Below, in pieces: positions 53,839 to 64,000 of a stretch of DNA of 64,000 nucleotides (positions are counted from its first letter, which is position 1; each line of letters starts with the position of its first letter). The stretch covers positions 4,083,501 through 4,147,500 of the forward strand of contig NZ_CP060295.1 of NCBI RefSeq assembly GCF_014302995.1, written 5' to 3'. This DNA comes from Variovorax sp. PAMC26660. GTDB taxonomy: Bacteria > Pseudomonadota > Gammaproteobacteria > Burkholderiales > Burkholderiaceae_C. Under the pieces are notes generated by a model, which had not been told where the DNA came from, did no database searches, and saw only the letters and a program-made list of their open reading frames with translations. A program made the position numbers and the translations under genes.

Positions 53839-54825
53839 ATGTTCAGAGGAAAAATCAAGCAAGGCGCCGCCAACGTGAAAGGCGGCAGTGCTGGCGCGGC
53901 GCGCCGATCGGCAATAGGCGCCGGACCCGTGCGCTGGTTGACCCGGAGCGTTCCGGGGCAAGGCAAGATTTTTCGCAGGAGCCTGGGCGTCAAGCGCTGG
54001 GGCGCGCAGGCGCGCATCGCGGCGATCAGGAAGCGATCGCGCCTGGTGGAGCAGATGTGCGGCCTCGCGTGGAAGCAGCCCGAGACAGAAGGCAGGGACG
54101 GGGCGGCCCGTTCCATCAACTCGAAGATGCCGCTCCTTCCCGCGCTGCTGAAGCCCGAAGCCTTTCGCCAGAACAACACCATCGCGGCCCGCGCCGATCG
54201 CTTCAGGGCGGCACGCACGACAGGGCCGCAGTACTGGATCGCACTTCCTCAACCAACCGATGCGGCAACCGAGGCTCCTGTGCGGATCGAAGGCGCCATT
54301 GCATGGCCCGCAGCGCCTGTGGCCAGGGTTTTCTTGCAGCCCGAAGAGCCCATGGAGTGGACCGTGGCCGACGACCATGACCTGCTCGCGGACTCAGCAG
54401 CGGCCGCGGGCGCCGTCGGCTCGCTCTTCACCGAGGCGAACGAGGGCGACCTCGCTTTCCTGATGCGCCTGATCGCGCAGGGCGAAACCGCGATGGCGTC
54501 CCGGCTCGCGCGGCGCATCCTGGGGTCGAAGATCGCGCCCGAGAAGCCGGCGCCAGTGCCCGTCAAGGCGACGCGCACGCGCAAGGCCTTGTCCTCCGGT
54601 CCGGACCGCTCACGGCGATTGCTGTCGCCGCGAGAGATCAAGGTGCTGCGGATGATTTCGCAGGGCCTGAGCAACCGGCAGATCGCCGAGACGAGCCATC
54701 GATCGCTCCACACGGTCGATACCCAGGTGAAGAACATCTTCCGCAAGCTGGCCGTCAAGTCGCGCGCCCAGGCCGTTCGCGAGGGCATGCAGAAGGGGCT
54801 TCTCGAGCCGGAGACTTGCGGCTGA
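53839..54825 (+). CDS. LuxR-type helix-turn-helix protein with unusual N-terminal region
   Basis: A 328-residue protein. Only the C-terminal 65 residues are recognisable, as a LuxR/FixJ DNA-binding domain (LSPREIKVLRMISQGLSNRQ, then HTVDTQVKNIFRKLAVKSRA). This resembles the end of MalT-like regulators, and the middle part (DHDLLADSAAAAGAVGSLF, FLMRLIAQGETAMASRLARR) resembles the helical linker before it. The N-terminal 110 residues are Arg/Gly/Lys-rich and match nothing I know. It may be a shortened MalT-like regulator whose ATPase domain is lost. The start is uncertain; ATG 53776 in frame is also possible. Confidence 0.6.
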   Translation: MFRGKIKQGAANVKGGSAGAARRSAIGAGPVRWLTRSVPGQGKIFRRSLGVKRWGAQARIAAIRKRSRLVEQMCGLAWKQPETEGRDGAARSINSKMPLLPALLKPEAFRQNNTIAARADRFRAARTTGPQYWIALPQPTDAATEAPVRIEGAIAWPAAPVARVFLQPEEPMEWTVADDHDLLADSAAAAGAVGSLFTEANEGDLAFLMRLIAQGETAMASRLARRILGSKIAPEKPAPVPVKATRTRKALSSGPDRSRRLLSPREIKVLRMISQGLSNRQIAETSHRSLHTVDTQVKNIFRKLAVKSRAQAVREGMQKGLLEPETCG

Positions 54826-54861
54826 CCCGCAAGGCAGCGCGGGAGGAAGCGATGCCCGCTG

Positions 54862-55182
54862 CTACTTCCTGCAGTCGCCGCCGACGGACACCGTGCCGTC
54901 CTTGCACTCGGTGAGCATCGGCGCGACGGTCGGGCGCGCAGCGGACGGGCCGGGTCCGACATCGCGCTCGTACATCACCTTCTTGCTGCCCAGTTCGCAA
55001 CTGCCCACGGTCTGGCCATTTGCCGATGCGTTGGCATCGACGACGGTCACGGTGAAGCGCGTCACGCCGGCCGCGGCGATGCTCGACTCGATCCGGGCGC
55101 GCAGGTCTTCGCAGTTTTCGGCGCTGTGGGCCGCGCCGGCGAGGGCCGCCAGCGCAACGGCAATCAACAACCCATGTTTCAT
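54862..55182 (-). CDS. DUF1161 family secreted small protein
   Basis: A 106-residue protein with a signal peptide ending AAHSAE, recognised as DUF1161 from NCEDLRARIESSIAAAGVTR, FTVTVVDANA and VGSCELGSKKVMYER. Four cysteines in the mature part suggest two disulfides. Function is unknown; family members are periplasmic in proteobacteria. ATG 55182. It is downstream of icd on the same strand but separated from it by a terminator. Confidence 0.82.
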   Translation of the reverse strand: MKHGLLIAVALAALAGAAHSAENCEDLRARIESSIAAAGVTRFTVTVVDANASANGQTVGSCELGSKKVMYERDVGPGPSAARPTVAPMLTECKDGTVSVGGDCRK

Positions 55183-55203
55183 GGTGGTCTGCCTTTCAAA
55201 CAA

Positions 55204-55227
55204 AAGGGGCTGCCTGCGCAGCCCCTT
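55204..55227 (-). terminator. Rho-independent terminator of icd
   Basis: AAGGGGCTGC (55204-55213), loop CTGC and GCAGCCCCTT (55218-55227) form a perfect ten-base-pair stem. On the minus strand it lies seven bases after the isocitrate dehydrogenase stop and is followed by TTTGTTTG, a U-rich tail. Confidence 0.85.
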
Positions 55228-55233
55228 CTTGCA

Positions 55234-57471
<2,238 letters not shown>

Positions 57472-57606
57472 GCGCTTGCTTCCGTAATGCTGTGTTGTCG
57501 GGTGGCAGGGAGTTCAGGCGGGATCTGACCGCCAGAACCGCCGATTGTCGCCGGGCGCGCCGGTGAGATGCCATTTCACGGCCGGATCACCCCGCGGCGG
57601 CCTGTG

Positions 57607-58254
57607 TCAATGCAGCGGCAAGTCGATGCAAGCCGCGAGCGGGACCGTGTCGACGCGCGCGGCGCTGGCGACCAGCACAGCCTGCGAGGCTTGCCCCGAA
57701 AAGCCGGCGAGCGTGGCCCACAGGCAGCGGATCGACGCGGCATCGAGCCCGGCCGTGGGCTCGTCCAGCAGGAGCAGCGGGCGTCCCGACGCCAGCCCGG
57801 CCGCCATCCAGACCTTGCGCTTCGAACCCGTCGAAAGCATGTACATCTTCTTGTCGAGGTGCGGGCTCAGGGCGAAGCCTTCGACCAGGGCCTGCCACTT
57901 TTCTTCGCTGAAATGCGGGTTGCCCTTGTTCAGGGTGGCCGCGCATTCGCGGGGAGTGACTTCGTTGAACCGGTCCGTCGTGGGATCGACGAAGAACACG
58001 TTCTGGCGATAGGCCTCGGGTGCGCTGTCCAGTCGCGCGCCGGCCGCGGTCAACCGGCCGGTGGCGGGCAGCAGGCCGGCGATCACCTGGAGCAGCGCGG
58101 ACTTGCCGGTGCCGGTGTCGCCGTACAGCAGCGTGACACCCGGGCCGATGGAGGCGTTCCAGTCGGCGGCGAGTGCGGGTTGACCCGGATATGCGAAGCC
58201 GAGGTCCTGGATCTGGAGAAGGGGGCGGGGGAGGGGAGAGTCGGTCGTGTTCAC
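57607..58254 (-). CDS. ABC transporter ATP-binding protein (solitary)
   Basis: A 215-residue ABC ATPase. Walker A is GDTGTGKSA (44-52), Walker B LLLLDEPTAGLD, and the signature is the variant LSTGSKRK. The C-terminal part after Walker B is short and lacks an obvious switch histidine (VASAARVD). No permease gene is adjacent, so its partner is encoded elsewhere or it acts alone. It is divergent from a secreted protein gene, with 48 bases between start codons. Confidence 0.85.
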   Translation of the reverse strand: MNTTDSPLPRPLLQIQDLGFAYPGQPALAADWNASIGPGVTLLYGDTGTGKSALLQVIAGLLPATGRLTAAGARLDSAPEAYRQNVFFVDPTTDRFNEVTPRECAATLNKGNPHFSEEKWQALVEGFALSPHLDKKMYMLSTGSKRKVWMAAGLASGRPLLLLDEPTAGLDAASIRCLWATLAGFSGQASQAVLVASAARVDTVPLAACIDLPLH

Positions 58255-58302
58255 GCGGCGGTTTTAACTCATAGGGCGATGACGGCTGGCTACCATTCGC
58301 GC

Positions 58303-59109
58303 ATGAAAAAACTCCTCACCGTCGGCGCCGGCAGCTTGCTCCTCGCCCTGGGGCTCGCGGGCCCCGCCATGGCCGCGCCTTCGGCGCAGGTCTTCGTTGC
58401 GGTCAAGGCGCCGGAGTCCGTCGATGCCGAGTGGCGTGCCCACCTGTGCGCCTTGCTGCCCCAGCCCTGCGACGCCCAGGCGCTGACGCTGCACCGGCCG
58501 CGCGGTGGCGCGCCCGGCGACTACGTGGTCATTTCAGAGAAGCCGCTGGCCATGGCGCGCCTGAAGCGCAATGCCGCCACCGCCGCCTGGCAGCTCGATC
58601 GCCTGCACGACTTCTCGAACTACGTGGCCTCGCTGCAGCAGGACCGCAAGAGCGACGACCCCGAGGTGTATCTCAGCCTCGCGCCGGCGCTCTATCCACT
58701 GGCCGAAGGCCGCTGGGCCGCGGCCGTGACGCAGCGCCAGTCCGAAAGCTACTCGGGTGGTGGCGCGTCTTTCGTCACGGCCGACTTCGTGCCGCTGGAC
58801 ACGCCGCCGGGTCAGCCGGCCAAGGCCGCGCACGAAGGTGTTCCTTACTGGTGTTCGCGATCGATCCGCGCCTGCTTCAGCGAGAAGGACTACAAGACCT
58901 CGCAGCACTGCCACGACGAAAGCCGCGGCAGCCTGCGCATTGCCTACGACGAGCCCGCCAAGGCAGGCGAGCCCTATGCGTGGCGCTACACATGGCTGCA
59001 AAGCGACTGGCCCGCGAACACCGGTCCCAGCGCCAACAAGCGCACCACCGTCAGCTTCACCGACGACTCGACCGAAGGGCTCGACTTCTGCGGCGGCGGC
59101 ATGCAGTAG
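58303..59109 (+). CDS. Hypothetical secreted protein
   Basis: A 268-residue exported protein with a clear signal peptide (MKKLLTVGAGSLLLALGLAG, cleavage near AMAAPS). No family is recognised. Visible features are six cysteines in the mature chain including LCALLPQPC and CSRSIRACFSEKD, and the ending GLDFCGGGMQ, suggesting disulfide-bonded structure in the periplasm. ATG 58303. A stem GTGCCA/TGGCAC (59120-59151) follows the stop and may end transcription before the riboswitch. Confidence 0.75.
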   Translation: MKKLLTVGAGSLLLALGLAGPAMAAPSAQVFVAVKAPESVDAEWRAHLCALLPQPCDAQALTLHRPRGGAPGDYVVISEKPLAMARLKRNAATAAWQLDRLHDFSNYVASLQQDRKSDDPEVYLSLAPALYPLAEGRWAAAVTQRQSESYSGGGASFVTADFVPLDTPPGQPAKAAHEGVPYWCSRSIRACFSEKDYKTSQHCHDESRGSLRIAYDEPAKAGEPYAWRYTWLQSDWPANTGPSANKRTTVSFTDDSTEGLDFCGGGMQ

Positions 59110-59172
59110 TTTTTTCGGCGTGCCATCAGGCCTGAGCGGCCCGAGTGGCACACAAACTGCTTAGAGAAATCG

Positions 59173-59375
59173 ATCCAGGAGAAATGCCGGCTCGATGCTT
59201 CGAGTTAGTGCATTACCGAAGGCGATAGCCCAGAACGCTCAGGTCCCAAGACTGGATTTTTTCTAACGCTGGAGAGCGTTGCCCGGCGCCGTTCAAGGTG
59301 CCGAGGGCAGCCGCCGAAGGGGCAAGCCATGTGCGATGTGCGCGCATGGTGAATCTCTCAGGCCAAAGGACAGCA
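59173..59375 (+). ncRNA. Tandem glycine riboswitch (two aptamers)
   Basis: Two glycine-aptamer-like units in the leader of the peptide ABC operon. Aptamer 1 (59173-59257) is closed by ATCCAG/CTGGAT and holds GGAGA, CCGAAGG (59216-59222) and CGCTCAGG (59236-59243). Aptamer 2 (about 59268-59374) is closed by GCTG/CAGC and holds GGAGAG (59271-59276), CCGAAGG (59314-59320) and CTCTCAGG (59355-59362), followed by CCAAAGGACAGCAGGGG. A short T-rich linker joins them. Aptamer 2 is near consensus; aptamer 1 is more diverged. A stem GGACA/TGTCC with an inner CCGCGC/GCGCGG (59368-59406) overlaps the end of aptamer 2 and could be the expression platform. About 150 bases of leader remain before the gene. 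Confidence 0.85.
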
Positions 59376-59554
59376 GGGGCACGCCGCGCCAACGCGCGGG
59401 GTGTCCTTGTTCGCTTCCGGAGCCTGTGTCCATGACTTTCATCCGAGCGCCTCGCGCATCCCTGCCATCGGCTTTGCCGCGGCGGCGGCCCGCGCGTGGC
59501 CGAAGCCTTTTCACGTTCACACCTTCCCCATTCCTTCCACCGGAGAACTGAAGC

Positions 59555-61141
59555 ATGCTGTCGAAAAAAAACCTGATGACAACCCTCCTCGCGGGCGCGC
59601 TGTTTGCCGCCGCTTCGGCGAGCAGCTTCGCGCAGGATGCGGGCAAGGTGCTGCGCCTCGTGCCGCAGTCCGACCTGAAGATCCTCGACCCGATCTGGAC
59701 CACCGCCTTCGTCACGCGCAACCACGGCTACATGGTCTACGACACGCTCTTCGGCGTGGACGAGCGGGGCAAGGTGCTGCCGCAGATGGTCGACAAGTAC
59801 ACGACCAGCGCCGACGGCAAGACCTGGAACTTCACGCTGCGCAAGGGCCTGGCCTTCCATGACGGCAAGCCTGTCACCTCCGACGACGTGCTCGCCTCGC
59901 TCAAGCGATGGGGCCAGCGCGACGGCCTGGGCCAGAAGATGTTCGCCGCCATGGACAAGACCGAGGCGGTCGATGCCAACAGCTTCAGGTTCGTCTTCAA
60001 GGAGCCCTTCGGCATGGTGCTCGACGCGCTGAGCAAGCCTTCGTCGAACCCGCCCTTCATCATGCCGGCGCGCGTGGCCGCCACCCCGGCCGACAAGCAG
60101 ATAGACGACGCCACCGGCTCCGGCCCCTACATCTTCAAGAAGGACGAATACCGCCCCGGCGAAAAGATCGTCTACCTGAAGAACACCAAGTACGTGCCGC
60201 GCGCCGAGGCGCCCTCCGGCACGGCCGGCGGCAAGAACGTGTACGTCGACCGCATGGAATGGATCGTCCTGAAGGACGCGCAGACGCAGGCCAATGCGCT
60301 GGCCAACGGCGAGGTCGACATGATCGAGTGGGTGCCGTCGGAGCAGTACACCGCACTCAAGAACAACCCCGCCATCACGCTCGACAGCCCCGTGTCGAAG
60401 GGCTCGTTCGCGCTGCACCTGAACCACCTGATCCCGCCCTTCGACAACCCCAAGATCGCGCAGGCCGCCTTCATGGCCATCAACCAAGAGGCGCTGATGC
60501 GCGCCCAGCTCGTGCACAAGGAGCTGTACAACAGTTGCGCTTCCATCTACCCCTGCGGCTCGGCCTTCGCGTCCGACAAGACCGGCTACTTCACCGGCAA
60601 GCCGCAGTTCGAGAAAGCCAAGGCGCTGCTCAAGGAAGCAGGCTATGACGGCAAGCCCGTGGTGCTGATGTACCCGGCCGACTTCGCGGTGCTCAACAAG
60701 TTTCCGCCGGTGATGGCGCAACTGCTCAAGCAGGCCGGCTTCAACGTCGACATGCAGTCGATGGACTGGCCCACGCTGGTCACGCGCCGCGCCAAGAAGG
60801 ACCCGGTCGACAAGGGCGGCTGGAACCTCTTCATCACCGGCTGGGGCATTGCCGACAACATGAACCCGATGTTCTTCGCGCCGCTCACGGGCAATGGCGA
60901 AAAGGGCTGGTTCGGCTGGGCCACCGACGACAAGCTGGAGCAGCTCAAGTCCGACTTCCTTGCCAGCACTGACGAACCCAAGCGCAAGGAGTTGGCCACC
61001 GCCATCCAGCAGCGCGTGTACGACACCGGCATCTACGCGCCCATCGGCGAATACAAGCCGCTCACGGCCTACCGCAAGGGCGTGGTGAGCGGCGTGGTGC
61101 GCTCGCCGGTGGCCGTGTTCTGGAACCTGAAGAAGAACTGA
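59555..61141 (+). CDS. Dipeptide/oligopeptide ABC transporter substrate-binding protein
   Basis: A 528-residue periplasmic binding protein of family 5 (DppA/OppA type) with a signal peptide ending SSFAQDA. Features are LRLVPQSDLKILDPIWTTAF, WNFTLRKGLAFHDGKPVTSD, GSGPYIFKKDEYRPGEKIVY and the two-domain layout normal for peptide binders. ATG 59555 has a GGAG ribosome site. It is the first gene after the glycine riboswitch and is followed by two permeases and an ATPase. Peptides or peptide-like compounds are the likely cargo. Confidence 0.93.
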   Translation: MLSKKNLMTTLLAGALFAAASASSFAQDAGKVLRLVPQSDLKILDPIWTTAFVTRNHGYMVYDTLFGVDERGKVLPQMVDKYTTSADGKTWNFTLRKGLAFHDGKPVTSDDVLASLKRWGQRDGLGQKMFAAMDKTEAVDANSFRFVFKEPFGMVLDALSKPSSNPPFIMPARVAATPADKQIDDATGSGPYIFKKDEYRPGEKIVYLKNTKYVPRAEAPSGTAGGKNVYVDRMEWIVLKDAQTQANALANGEVDMIEWVPSEQYTALKNNPAITLDSPVSKGSFALHLNHLIPPFDNPKIAQAAFMAINQEALMRAQLVHKELYNSCASIYPCGSAFASDKTGYFTGKPQFEKAKALLKEAGYDGKPVVLMYPADFAVLNKFPPVMAQLLKQAGFNVDMQSMDWPTLVTRRAKKDPVDKGGWNLFITGWGIADNMNPMFFAPLTGNGEKGWFGWATDDKLEQLKSDFLASTDEPKRKELATAIQQRVYDTGIYAPIGEYKPLTAYRKGVVSGVVRSPVAVFWNLKKN

Positions 61142-61165
61142 CGCGGCCGGACCCGGGAGTCACCC

Positions 61166-62107
61166 ATGCTGCTCTTTCTTGCACGCCGCATTCTCTCGAC
61201 CGTGCCGGTGCTCGTCATCGTCGCGCTCATCGTGTTCCTGATGCTGCGGCTCGCGCCCGGCGACCCGGCCGCCGCCATCGTGGGCGACAGCGGCACCAGC
61301 GAGAACATCGCCCGCGTGCGCGAGCAACTGGGGCTCAACCAGTCGCTGCCCGTGCAGTTCTTCCACTGGAGTGCGCAACTGCTGCAGGGCAACCTGGGCG
61401 AGTCGTACTTCATGAAGAAGACGGTGGTGGAACTGATCGGCCAGCGCATCGAGGCCACGGTGTCCCTCGCCGCCGTGACGCTGGTGGCCACCATCCTCAT
61501 CGCGGTGCCGCTCGGTGTGATCGCAGCGTGGCGCCACGGCGGCTGGCTCGACCGCATGCTGATGGGCTTCTCGGTCATGGGCTTTTCAATACCTGCGTTC
61601 GTGATCGGCTACGTGCTCATCTGGATCTTCGCGCTGCACCTGCAGTGGCTGCCGGTGCAGGGCTATCAGCGACTGAGCCAGGGGCCCTGGCTGTGGATCA
61701 AGCACCTGATCCTGCCGTCGATCACGCTGTCGATCATCTACGTGGCGCTGATCGCGCGTGTCACGCGCGCGGCCGTGGCCGAGGCGATGACCGAGGACTA
61801 CATCCGCACTGCGCGTGCCAAGGGCATCTCCGAGACGCGGCTGCTGATGCGCCACGCGCTCGCCAACGCGGCCATTCCCATCGTCACGGTCATCGGCATC
61901 GGTATTGCGCTGCTGATCGGCGGCGTGGTGGTCACCGAGACGGTGTTCGCCATTCCGGGGCTCGGGCAGCTCACGGTCGACGCGGTGCTGTCGCGCGACT
62001 TCCCGTTGATCCAGGGCATCACGCTGTTCTTTTCCGTCATCTATGTGCTCATCAATCTGCTGATCGATGTGAGCTACCTGGTGTTCGACCCCCGCATCCG
62101 GTACTGA
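61166..62107 (+). CDS. Peptide ABC transporter permease (DppB type)
   Basis: A 313-residue inner-membrane permease with six hydrophobic segments. It begins MLLFLARRILSTVPVLVIVA, typical of DppB/OppB, and holds LRLAPGDPAA, LGLNQSLPVQF and the coupling motif EDYIRTARAKGISETRLLMR. The C-terminus VFDPRIRY is also characteristic. It follows the binding protein after 24 bases and precedes DppC after 20 bases. Confidence 0.95.
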   Translation: MLLFLARRILSTVPVLVIVALIVFLMLRLAPGDPAAAIVGDSGTSENIARVREQLGLNQSLPVQFFHWSAQLLQGNLGESYFMKKTVVELIGQRIEATVSLAAVTLVATILIAVPLGVIAAWRHGGWLDRMLMGFSVMGFSIPAFVIGYVLIWIFALHLQWLPVQGYQRLSQGPWLWIKHLILPSITLSIIYVALIARVTRAAVAEAMTEDYIRTARAKGISETRLLMRHALANAAIPIVTVIGIGIALLIGGVVVTETVFAIPGLGQLTVDAVLSRDFPLIQGITLFFSVIYVLINLLIDVSYLVFDPRIRY

Positions 62108-62127
62108 ACGAAGTGAACGGAAACACC

Positions 62128-63081
62128 ATGACCGATTCGACCCTTCCCCTTCCCCTTGCCACAGTGCCAGACATCGCCATCGAAGCGCTGGCACCGCCGC
62201 AACGGCGCTCGCTGCTCAAGCGCATCCTGGCCGACTGGTCGGTGCGCGCGGGCGGCAGCGTGTTGCTGCTGCTCGTGCTGATGTCGCTGGCCGCGCCGTG
62301 GCTCGGCACCATCGACCCGACCGCCATCGACCCCGGCAGCGGCAACCTCATGCCCGGCACGCGCGGCGAGTTCAACAGCCTGGCCGGCGACACCTTCGAG
62401 CACCTGTTCGTGATGGGCACCGACAGCCTCGGGCGCGACATCTGGAGCCGCACGCTGTACGGTGCGCGCGTGTCGCTCACGGTAGGCATTGCCGTGGCCG
62501 CGCTCGCCATGGTGTTCGGCATGCTCGTGGGCCTGCTGGGCGGTTACTTTCGCCGCATCGACGGCGTGATCATGCGGCTGATGGACGGCGTCATGGCCAT
62601 CCCCGGCATCCTGTTCGCGATCAGCCTCGTGGCGCTGTTCGGCGGCACGCTGCTCACCGTGGTGGTGGCCATCGCGGTGCCCGAGATTCCGCGCGTGGCG
62701 CGGCTGGTGCGCTCGGTGGTGCTCACGGTGCGCGAAGAGCCGTATGTCGAGGCGGCGATTGCGCTCGACACGCCGACCTGGAAGATCCTCGTGCGGCACA
62801 TCCTGCCGAATGCGATTGCGCCGCTGATCATTCAGGCGACTTATGTGTGCGCCTCGGCGATCTTGGTGGAAGCCATCCTGTCCTTCCTCGGCGTAGGCCT
62901 GCCGGCGGACATGGCGACCTGGGGAAACATCATGGCGGAGGGCCGCGCGCAGTTCAACCAGTACCCGCACAACGTCCTGTTTCCGGGCATCTTCCTGGCG
63001 CTCACGGTGCTGGCGGTGAACATCCTGGGCGACGGGCTGCGCGACACGCTCGATCCCAAGTTCAACAAGCGCGGAGGCTGA
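62128..63081 (+). CDS. Peptide ABC transporter permease (DppC type)
   Basis: A 317-residue permease with six membrane segments, preceded by a soluble N-terminal stretch and the sequence GTDSLGRDIWSRTLYGAR that marks DppC/OppC. The coupling region reads REEPYVEAAIALDTPTWKIL and the end is DGLRDTLDPKFNKRGG. ATG 62128. It pairs with the DppB-type permease, and the ATPase gene starts four bases after its stop. Confidence 0.95.
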   Translation: MTDSTLPLPLATVPDIAIEALAPPQRRSLLKRILADWSVRAGGSVLLLLVLMSLAAPWLGTIDPTAIDPGSGNLMPGTRGEFNSLAGDTFEHLFVMGTDSLGRDIWSRTLYGARVSLTVGIAVAALAMVFGMLVGLLGGYFRRIDGVIMRLMDGVMAIPGILFAISLVALFGGTLLTVVVAIAVPEIPRVARLVRSVVLTVREEPYVEAAIALDTPTWKILVRHILPNAIAPLIIQATYVCASAILVEAILSFLGVGLPADMATWGNIMAEGRAQFNQYPHNVLFPGIFLALTVLAVNILGDGLRDTLDPKFNKRGG

Positions 63082-63084
63082 GCC

Positions 63085-64000
63085 ATGGCACAAGCCCCCG
63101 TACTTTCCGTTCGCGACCTTGCCATCGCATTGCCGCGCGGCGGCGACCGGCCGCATGCGGTCGACAAGGTTTCCTTCGATGTGCCGCCGGGCAAGATCGT
63201 CTGCCTGCTCGGCGAATCGGGCTCGGGCAAGTCGGTCATTGCCAATGCGGTGATGGGCCTGCTGCCCGCAGGGCTCGTGCCGGTGCGCGGCACTATCGAA
63301 CTGCAGGGCGAGAACCTGCTCGCCGCGCCGACATCGCGCCTGCGCCAGTTGCGCGGCCCGTCGATGGCCATGGTGTTCCAGGAGCCGATGACCGCGCTCA
63401 ACCCCGTCATGACCTGCGGCGCGCAGATCGACGAGATGCTGGCGCAGCACGTGCGCATGGGCAAGGCCGACCGGCGGCAGAAGATCCTCGCGATCATGGC
63501 GCGCGTGCGGCTGCCGGAGCCCGAGCGCATCTTCGCGTCATACCCGCACCAGCTCTCGGGCGGGCAACGCCAGCGCATCGTGATCGCGATGGCGCTGATC
63601 CTCAAGCCCGCGCTGCTGATCTGCGACGAGCCGACCACCGCGCTCGACGTGACGACGCAGGCGGAGATCCTCAAGCTCATCCTCGAGCTGCAGACCGAGA
63701 ACGGCACGGCCGTGCTCTTCATCACGCACGACTTCGGCGTGGTGGCCGAGATTGCCGACGAGGTGGTGGTGCTGCAGCTCGGCGCCATGATCGAGAAGGG
63801 CGACAAGATGGCGGTGCTCACGGCGCCGCGCGAGCCCTACACGAAGATGCTGCTCGATGCGGTGCCCGAACTGTCCGCGCACAAGCGCCCTCCGGTGGCG
63901 GACGCCTACCCGCTGCTCAACGCTGTGAACATCTGCAAGACCTACGTCACGGGCAGTTGGCCCGGCAAGCGGCGCACGGTGAAGGCGGCGCGCGATGTGT
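63085..64000 (+). CDS. Peptide ABC transporter ATP-binding protein, probably a fused DppD-DppF (3' truncated by window edge)
   Basis: The frame is open from ATG 63085 to the window end (305 codons seen). The first ATPase domain has Walker A GESGSGKS (about 43-50), Q-loop FQEPMTALNP, signature LSGGQRQR and Walker B LLICDEPTTALD, with switch His in FITHDFG. After about residue 270, instead of the usual DppD zinc-binding-like ending, a new domain start appears (LLNAVNICKTYVTGSW, then TVKAARDV), which looks like the beginning of a second ABC domain. This suggests a DppD-DppF fusion in one chain. Confidence 0.92.
   Translation, partial: MAQAPVLSVRDLAIALPRGGDRPHAVDKVSFDVPPGKIVCLLGESGSGKSVIANAVMGLLPAGLVPVRGTIELQGENLLAAPTSRLRQLRGPSMAMVFQEPMTALNPVMTCGAQIDEMLAQHVRMGKADRRQKILAIMARVRLPEPERIFASYPHQLSGGQRQRIVIAMALILKPALLICDEPTTALDVTTQAEILKLILELQTENGTAVLFITHDFGVVAEIADEVVVLQLGAMIEKGDKMAVLTAPREPYTKMLLDAVPELSAHKRPPVADAYPLLNAVNICKTYVTGSWPGKRRTVKAARDV

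Noticed and set aside
59279..59551. A 90-codon frame across the second glycine aptamer and leader
   Set aside because: It overlaps conserved riboswitch bases and has no domain. Only its last 40 codons from ATG 59431 could be a leader peptide, which remains speculative.

Overview
The window looks like a chromosomal stretch from a high-GC betaproteobacterium of the Comamonadaceae, most likely Variovorax or a close relative. This is inferred from gene content: several orphan Bug/TctC-type solute receptors, many LysR regulators, MmgE/PrpD and acyl-CoA dehydrogenase catabolic genes, DUF3606 and DUF1161 proteins, a monomeric isocitrate dehydrogenase and a DinB with an extra insert. No rRNA, tRNA, CRISPR array, transposase or integrase gene was recognised.

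Layout. (1) 1-13.6 kb is a carboxylic-acid catabolic region: two tandem LysR regulators, an enolase-superfamily enzyme with an altered lysine motif, a Bug receptor, an arylmalonate decarboxylase homologue, then on the minus strand a citryl-CoA-lyase-like protein, an acyl-CoA dehydrogenase and an MmgE/PrpD protein, and divergently a double-length acyl-CoA dehydrogenase, a second Bug receptor and an acyl-CoA synthetase. (2) 13.7-25 kb is mixed housekeeping and accessory: DUF3606, a histidine-kinase-like DHp protein, topoisomerase IB, a nucleoside-permease-like lipoprotein, an aspartate carbamoyltransferase with an N-terminal helix-turn-helix, dinB, a YiiX-like hydrolase and an orphan TRAP permease pair. 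(3) 24.6-31.8 kb holds a coupled LysR-Bug pair, divergent from a tannase/feruloyl-esterase lipoprotein, a second hydrolase and another Bug receptor. (4) 31.8-43.9 kb is a GntR-headed sugar-acid locus: GntR with four matching palindromes, a porin, a large beta-helix lipoprotein, a lactonase, a sugar ABC transporter, L-fuconate dehydratase, a sugar dehydrogenase and a mutarotase. It reads as oxidative L-fucose uptake and catabolism. (5) 44-46.2 kb is a patchy accessory segment with a degenerate phage-Ash-like stretch and a partial duplication of the 3' end of the next transporter gene. (6) 46.2-58.3 kb holds an MFS permease, lldD, LysR, TetR with operator, cyanase, a degenerate SDR beside an AraC regulator, a LuxR-type protein, icd and an ABC ATPase. 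(7) 59.1-64 kb is a tandem glycine riboswitch ahead of a dipeptide-type ABC transporter operon that runs off the window.

The most notable unexplained structure is a roughly 250-bp element of paired large hairpins present three times (4.2, 17.2 and 21.0 kb), once inverted. It has no coding capacity and resembles a non-autonomous mobile or BIME-like element. Other leads are the glycine riboswitch on a peptide transporter, the HTH-aspartate carbamoyltransferase fusion with a palindrome at its promoter, the beta-helix/PDZ lipoprotein and an SDR that has lost its catalytic Ser and Lys. All function calls come from reading the sequence and remembered family features; no database search was run.
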